DNA of 10,700 bases from Caldifarciminota bacterium (GTDB lineage: Bacteria; Hydrothermota; Hydrothermia; B15-G9; DRBW01), in contig DRBW01000256.1 in the NCBI GenBank assembly GCA_011042705.1, positions 1 through 10,700 of the forward strand. Direction: 5' to 3'. Numbering within the stretch: position 1 is the first letter of the stretch; each line of letters starts with the position of its first letter. Both the position numbers and the translations under genes were made by a program. The notes under the pieces are model-generated. The model had not been told where the DNA came from, did no database searches, and saw only the letters and a list, made by a program, of their open reading frames with translations. Of this stretch, positions 7,385 to 10,700 are shown piece after piece.

Positions 7385-7400
7385 CCGCCAGTTCTGGCGG
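7385..7400 (-). promoter_or_regulatory. 16-bp palindrome upstream of glyA: operator or terminator
   Basis: CCGCCAG and CTGGCGG are perfect 7-bp arms around 2 bp. The site lies 6 bp upstream of the proposed glyA -35. On the minus strand it is followed by ATTTTCTT, so the same element looks like a modest intrinsic terminator for transcripts arriving from pdxT. A regulator-binding site for glyA is the other reading. The sequence alone does not decide. Confidence 0.45.
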
Positions 7401-7527
7401 GGAAAATGCCCTGAACGAAACCCTGCTCATGTTGCCCAGGCCAAGGGAGGAGGTTTGAACCTGACTTTTCTCAGTTTATGCAGCTGAAGGGGCGGATCGC
7501 TTTTCCGGCTAATGGGAATAGAGCCCC
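7401..7527. other. Unassigned part of the divergent intergenic region
   Basis: Between the glyA-side palindrome and the promoter of the small plus-strand gene there is no reading frame with a good start. I did not recognise a tRNA, SRP RNA, glycine or tetrahydrofolate riboswitch, or other known RNA. A short inverted repeat (AGGTT, TG, AACCT at 7451-7462) is within chance. Confidence 0.5.
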
Positions 7528-7556
7528 TTGATTAATCACGCTCGCGGGGTTATAAA
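7528..7556 (+). promoter_or_regulatory. Promoter of the small sorting-domain gene
   Basis: TTGATT (7528-7533, 4/6) and TATAAA (7551-7556, 5/6) are exactly 17 bp apart on the plus strand. Transcription would start near 7563, about 27 nt before the ATG. A G-rich ribosome site (AAGGGGGGT, 7575-7583) follows with 6-nt spacing. The gene therefore has its own expression signals. Confidence 0.6.
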
Positions 7557-7589
7557 TACATAACGCAGTCTTGAAAGGGGGGTAAAGAA

Positions 7590-7970
7590 ATGAAAAAGTT
7601 TTTAGCCCTTGCGATAGCCGGATTTGCCCTGTCGGGCCTTTTTGCTCAGCTCATGTCGGGTGAGATCGATCCCATCACGAAGCTTTTCTGGGATTCTTCT
7701 TACAAGGCTGCAGACGAGAGTCCCTTTCCCCGCCTGATCCTGAGAGAAAATCCCGTGGGGGATGTGCTCAAACTGGGTTTCTCGATCCCCGTTTATGGGA
7801 ACGCCGAGATCAAGATTTTCGACATGCACGGGAGGCTCGTTCTGCTCAAAAGGATGGACCTGAGGGGCAAATCTCTCGACGTGGATGTTAATACCCTGCA
7901 CCCCGGCGTTTACGTGATCAGGGTGGCCATAGGCCCCTTCGGAAGGACCGGGGTCTTCCTCAAGAAGTAG
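7590..7970 (+). CDS. Small secreted protein made almost only of a T9SS-type C-terminal sorting domain
   Basis: This is a 126-residue protein and the only plus-strand gene. Residues 1-19 (MKKFLALAIAGFALSGLFA) form a clear signal peptide with a likely cut after LFA. Residues 20-48 are a polar linker with no recognisable fold. Residues 49-126 follow the pattern of T9SS type A sorting (Por_Secre_tail-like) domains: LRENPVGDVLKLGFSIP, AEIKIFDMHGRLV, a DVNTLHPGVYVIRV strand pair, and a C-terminal GVFLKK. Normally such a domain is the tail of a protein hundreds of residues long. Known parallel: small CTD-bearing proteins such as PorA of Porphyromonas gingivalis take part in T9SS signalling. Intact signal peptide, promoter and ribosome site argue against a dead remnant, though a gene shortened by deletion is possible. 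The 3' end overlaps convergent pdxT by 11 bp. Confidence 0.8.
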   Translation: MKKFLALAIAGFALSGLFAQLMSGEIDPITKLFWDSSYKAADESPFPRLILRENPVGDVLKLGFSIPVYGNAEIKIFDMHGRLVLLKRMDLRGKSLDVDVNTLHPGVYVIRVAIGPFGRTGVFLKK

Positions 7971-8541
7971 CCTTTTCCGCCAGGCGAAGGAAGTATTCTG
8001 CTATCCTCGTGTCGTCGGTCAGTTCCGGGTGAAAAGTGGCACCGAGAAAAGGGCCCTGCCTGACCAGGACGGGCTCGTCGCCCAGTTTCGCCAGCACTTC
8101 GACCGATGACCCCACCTCCAGGATTTTCGGGGCCCTTATGAATATTCCCCTGAAGCTGCTCTCCCCGTCGATATGAAGAGAGATATCGGCCTCGAAGCTT
8201 TCCCTCTGGCGTCCATATGCGTTCCTTGAGACAGTGATGTCCAGGAAACCCAGGGAGTAGTCGGGATCTTCACCCGTTGCCGATCTCGCGAGCAGTATGA
8301 GACCGTTGCAGGTCCCGAAAACGGGGACCTTTTTTTCCTTCAGTTCCTTAAGCGCATCGATGATGCCGAATCGCTTCATCAGCCTGTTGTAGGTTGTGCT
8401 CTCTCCGCCCGGGATCACGAGGGCCTCAGAGTTCCTGATCTTATCGGCGCTTTTTACCAGTTCCACCTCGGCGCCGGCCTTCCTGAAATACTCTGCGTGT
8501 TCGGCGAAATCTCCCTGTAACGCGAGGACGCTTATTTTCAT
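7960..8541 (-). CDS. pdxT: Pyridoxal 5'-phosphate synthase glutaminase subunit
   Basis: This subunit hydrolyses glutamine and channels ammonia to PdxS for PLP synthesis. It is a class-I type glutamine amidotransferase of 193 residues, normal for PdxT. The triad is visible as Cys78 in FGTCNG and His171/Glu173 in FHPELT. LALQGDFAEH at the N-terminus, PGGESTT (44-50), and NAYGRQRESFEADI with FIRAPKI complete the family pattern. The residue after the nucleophile is Asn79, where Ala (GTCAG) is what I know from this family. The ATG is 1 nt after the pdxS TGA, so translation is probably coupled. Its TGA lies inside the 3' end of the convergent small secreted-protein gene, so no dedicated terminator directly follows. 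Confidence 0.96.
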   Translation of the reverse strand: MKISVLALQGDFAEHAEYFRKAGAEVELVKSADKIRNSEALVIPGGESTTYNRLMKRFGIIDALKELKEKKVPVFGTCNGLILLARSATGEDPDYSLGFLDITVSRNAYGRQRESFEADISLHIDGESSFRGIFIRAPKILEVGSSVEVLAKLGDEPVLVRQGPFLGATFHPELTDDTRIAEYFLRLAEKATS

Positions 8542-8542
8542 C

Positions 8543-9430
8543 TCACCAGCCCCTCACCTGTAAGAGTTCCTTCTCGTCGAGCTTCGAGACATCGACGCCT
8601 CTCATGGCTTCGCCGAGGCCCCTCGAGACCTCCGCCAGCACTGCGGGGTCGTCGTAATAGGCGACGGCGTCCACTATGGCTCTCGCCATCCTTTCTGGAT
8701 CGGAGGACTTGAAGATGCCGGAGCCCACGAAGACGGCCTCGGCGCCGAGCTGCATCATCAGGGCAGCATCGGCCGGGGTGGCGATTCCACCGGCGGCGAA
8801 GTTGGGGACCGGCAGCCTGCCGTGCTCGGCGACCCATTTGACGATCTCATAAGGGGCTCCCAGCCTCTTTGCCTCGGCATAAAGCTCCTCGGGCCTCCTG
8901 GTCTGGAGTTCCCTTATCTCTTTCTGGATGAGGCGCATGTGGCGGACGGCTTCCACGACATTTCCCGTTCCCGCTTCTCCCTTGGTCCTTATCATGGCCG
9001 CTCCCTCTGCTATCCTCCTCAGGGCTTCCCCGAGATTCCTTGCCCCGCACACAAAGGGTATGGAAAAGCCGTGCTTGTCGATGTGATTTTCCTCATCGGC
9101 AGGCGTCAGGACCTCGCTCTCGTCAATGAAGTCGACGCCCAGTTGCTCGAGAATCTGAGCTTCCACAAAGTGCCCTATTCGGACCTTTGCCATTACGGGG
9201 ATTGTGACGGCCTCCATGATCTTGAGGATGATCTCCGGATCGGCCATACGGGCGACGCCGCCTTCCTTCCTTATGTCGGCGGGAACCCTTTCGAGGGCCA
9301 TAACGGCGACTGCCCCCGCCTCCTCGGCGATCTTTGCCTGCTCGGGGGTGGTAACGTCCATTATCACGCCACCCTTGAGCATCTCAGCGAGTCCTACCTT
9401 TAACCTGAAAGTTCCTCTGAGAATCTCCAT
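8543..9430 (-). CDS. pdxS: Pyridoxal 5'-phosphate synthase synthase subunit
   Basis: PdxS builds PLP from ribose 5-phosphate, glyceraldehyde 3-phosphate and the ammonia supplied by PdxT, in a cytoplasmic complex with PdxT. The protein is 295 residues when started at ATG 9430. A GTG three codons upstream (9439) is in frame but lies inside the ribosome binding site, and the ATG 8 nt after AGGAGG fits the family N-terminus (RGTFRLKVGLAEMLKGGVIMDV). With this start the key residues are Asp25, Lys82 in MAKVRIGHF and Lys150 in RTKGEAGTGN, matching Asp24, Lys81 and Lys149 of the Bacillus enzyme. PNFAAGGIATPADAALMMQLGAEAVFVGSGIF is the phosphate-binding end of the barrel. It sits between nadC and pdxT in a tight operon. 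Confidence 0.97.
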   Translation of the reverse strand: MEILRGTFRLKVGLAEMLKGGVIMDVTTPEQAKIAEEAGAVAVMALERVPADIRKEGGVARMADPEIILKIMEAVTIPVMAKVRIGHFVEAQILEQLGVDFIDESEVLTPADEENHIDKHGFSIPFVCGARNLGEALRRIAEGAAMIRTKGEAGTGNVVEAVRHMRLIQKEIRELQTRRPEELYAEAKRLGAPYEIVKWVAEHGRLPVPNFAAGGIATPADAALMMQLGAEAVFVGSGIFKSSDPERMARAIVDAVAYYDDPAVLAEVSRGLGEAMRGVDVSKLDEKELLQVRGW

Positions 9431-9438
9431 TTCCTTCA

Positions 9439-9444
9439 CCTCCT
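9439..9444 (-). promoter_or_regulatory. pdxS ribosome binding site that decides the start
   Basis: AGGAGG on the minus strand lies 8 nt before ATG 9430. The alternative GTG at 9437-9439 overlaps this site and cannot use it. The ATG is therefore preferred. Confidence 0.8.
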
Positions 9445-9462
9445 GAACCGATTAGCCCTTGA

Positions 9463-10302
9463 TTATGCAACTATTTCGAGGCTAATGTCAAGAGAGCGGG
9501 CGGATTTCGTTATGTATCCCACAGAAATCAGGTCTATCCCGGCAGTCAAGTAGTCTTCTATGTTTTCGGGCGTTATTCCGCCCGAGGCCTCCAGGGTCAC
9601 CCGGTCCCTGAGCCCGGCCTCTTTGAGCCTCTGGACAGTTTCCCTGATTGCGGAAGGGGTGAAGTTATCGAGCATGATTATGTCGACCCCTTCCCTGGCT
9701 GCGGTTAGGGCTTCTTCGGGGTTTTCCACCTCGACCTCCACCTTCAGGGAGAAACTCGCAGCGCGGGCCCTTCTGATTGCCTTTTCAATTCCGCCCGCGA
9801 GTTTTTTGTGGTTGTCCTTTATCAGCACCATGTCGGAGAGGGAAAACCTGTGAGGGTCCCCTCCGCCGTGGACCACGGCCAGTTTTTCGAATTCCCTCAG
9901 CCCTGGCAGTGTTTTCCTTGTGGCAGCTATTTTTACACCGTGTCTGGAGGCTTTGTCGACGAGTTTTCTCGTCTCCGTCGCTATTCCCGAGAGGTGTGAT
10001 AGCAGATTGAGGGAGGTGCGTTCCACAGAGAGGATGAGCCGGGCATTTCCCGCTGCGCGCATGAGGACGTCTCCCTCGCTGATCTCCGCACCAGATGGCT
10101 TCAGGTTTTCGGCCTCGATGCCCAGTCTATCCAGAAAATAGCGGATCAGCTCGATCCCTGAGAGTATGCCGTGATCCCTGGATATGAAGAGGGCTTTGGC
10201 CCTATGGTTTTCATCGAGAACGAGCTCAGAGGTGACATCCCCGTTGGGGAGGTCCTCCCTGAGGAATTCGAGGAATCTCTGAAAGAGGAGCTCTTCCCTC
10301 AT
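9463..10302 (-). CDS. nadC: Nicotinate-nucleotide pyrophosphorylase (quinolinate phosphoribosyltransferase, carboxylating)
   Basis: NadC converts quinolinate and PRPP to nicotinate mononucleotide, CO2 and pyrophosphate, the step that follows NadA in de novo NAD synthesis. The 279 residues match the family. Motifs in order: LREDLPNGDVTSELV near the N-terminus; LNLLSHLSGIAT; the substrate-binding ATRKTLPGLREFEKLAV followed by HGGGDPHRFSLSD; IKDNHKKLAGG; the VEVEVEN strand; IIMLDNF; and LEASGGITPENIEDYLTAGIDLISVG near the C-terminus. The ATG overlaps the nadA TGA by 4 nt (ATGA), and no strong ribosome site is present, which indicates coupling. About 30 nt separate its TAA from pdxS. Confidence 0.96.
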   Translation of the reverse strand: MREELLFQRFLEFLREDLPNGDVTSELVLDENHRAKALFISRDHGILSGIELIRYFLDRLGIEAENLKPSGAEISEGDVLMRAAGNARLILSVERTSLNLLSHLSGIATETRKLVDKASRHGVKIAATRKTLPGLREFEKLAVVHGGGDPHRFSLSDMVLIKDNHKKLAGGIEKAIRRARAASFSLKVEVEVENPEEALTAAREGVDIIMLDNFTPSAIRETVQRLKEAGLRDRVTLEASGGITPENIEDYLTAGIDLISVGYITKSARSLDISLEIVA

Positions 10303-10700
10303 TTCTCGAGGAGCTTTCGCGTTTTTATTAACGTTTGCCTGACCCTTTCGGCGATATTCGGGCTGATCTCCACCTCGTAGATCTCTTCCTGGAGCGACCT
10401 CAAGAGGTTGTCGAGGTTGATCTTTTTCATGTTGGTGCAGATCGCCGTCTCGACCGGAATGAAGGTCTTATTGGGCATTTCTTTTTGCATCCGGTACACG
10501 AGGCCCTTCTCGGTCACGACGATGAACTTCTTTGAGCCGCTTTCCTTTGCGTGCCTGAGCATCTGGCTCGTGCTGCCCACATAATGGGCGAGCTTTCTGG
10601 TTTCCCTCGTGCATTCGGGATGTGCCATGACCTCGGCGTCGGGATGGGCCTCTATGAGTTCCTGTACCTCGATGGGGGCGATGGTCTGATGGACGGCACA
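10299..10700 (-). CDS. nadA: Quinolinate synthase, C-terminal third (start beyond the window)
   Basis: NadA is a [4Fe-4S] enzyme that condenses iminoaspartate with dihydroxyacetone phosphate to quinolinate. 133 residues are visible, and the frame stays open to the right edge. The first visible codon is a Cys in CAVH, which fits the second cluster-ligand position of the family. HPDAEVMAHPEC, VGSTSQML, VVTEKGLVYRM and the third ligand cysteine in AICTNMKKI (codon 10437-10439) follow in the expected order. An internal ATG at 10628 is not the start, because the conserved sequence continues upstream of it. The TGA overlaps the nadC ATG. NadB or NadX, which makes the iminoaspartate, is not seen and may lie upstream outside the window. 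Confidence 0.96.
   Translation of the reverse strand, partial: CAVHQTIAPIEVQELIEAHPDAEVMAHPECTRETRKLAHYVGSTSQMLRHAKESGSKKFIVVTEKGLVYRMQKEMPNKTFIPVETAICTNMKKINLDNLLRSLQEEIYEVEISPNIAERVRQTLIKTRKLLEK

Noticed and set aside
7441..7475. A tRNA-like T-arm (GGTTTGAACC) in the intergenic region
   Set aside because: The flanking bases do not form a 5-bp T stem, and no acceptor, D or anticodon arm can be drawn.
7328..7560. A glycine or tetrahydrofolate riboswitch ahead of glyA
   Set aside because: The proposed glyA start leaves a leader of only about 16 nt, and I saw none of the conserved aptamer cores in the upstream DNA.
7602..7901. A minus-strand 99-codon frame opposite the small secreted protein
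   Set aside because: It lacks any domain, while the plus-strand frame has a signal peptide, promoter, ribosome site and sorting-domain pattern.
7941..7960. A short GC-rich hairpin at the pdxT/small-gene junction as a bidirectional terminator
   Set aside because: The stem is only 5-6 pairs with a wobble, and there is no adjacent T-run on either strand.
9431..9439. GTG 9439 as the pdxS start
   Set aside because: It overlaps the AGGAGG ribosome site. ATG 9430 has correct spacing and matches the family N-terminus.
10626..10628. ATG 10628 as a gene start for a 109-residue protein
   Set aside because: The NadA sequence, including a conserved CxVH motif, continues in frame upstream to the window edge.

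Overview
The window reads as a piece of chromosome from a Gram-negative-type, probably anaerobic and possibly thermophilic bacterium of the FCB / candidate division WOR-3 kind. The evidence is a gingipain-like C25 peptidase, a PorV/PorQ-type outer-membrane protein and a type IX secretion (T9SS)-style C-terminal sorting domain, together with ordinary housekeeping genes. This placement is an inference from protein families; there is no rRNA or tRNA in the window. The DNA is moderately GC-rich and almost every gene lies on the minus strand. The one exception is a small gene at 7590-7970. Two genes run off the ends of the window: the C25 peptidase at the left and nadA at the right.

Right block (10700 down to 7960, minus strand): nadA (partial), nadC, pdxS and pdxT. 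The joins are tight: a 4-nt ATGA overlap between nadA and nadC, about 30 nt before pdxS, and 1 nt between pdxS and pdxT. This looks like one operon that joins the last steps of de novo NAD synthesis (quinolinate formation and its phosphoribosylation) with the two-subunit pyridoxal 5'-phosphate synthase.

Middle (7970 down to 7328): a small plus-strand gene encodes a signal peptide, a short linker and what looks like a complete T9SS-type sorting domain with almost no cargo. Its 3' end overlaps pdxT by 11 bp. It is divided from glyA by a 262-bp divergent control region, which holds a promoter-like pair for each direction and a 16-bp palindrome.

Left block (7327 down to 1, minus strand): glyA (serine hydroxymethyltransferase, a PLP enzyme), followed by a strong sigma70-like promoter and an envelope cluster. 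The cluster contains a PorV/PorQ-like barrel, a 786-aa outer-membrane barrel carrying two N-terminal ComEA-like helix-hairpin-helix repeats (TTG start), acpS (holo-ACP synthase), and a secreted gingipain-like C25 peptidase that continues past the left edge. acpS contains a perfect 39-bp inverted repeat lying exactly in frame over a conserved motif.

The points that most deserve a second look are the cargo-less sorting-domain protein, the helix-hairpin-helix/outer-membrane-barrel fusion beside a PorV-like protein, and the acpS palindrome. No CRISPR array, insertion sequence, phage gene or RNA gene was recognised.
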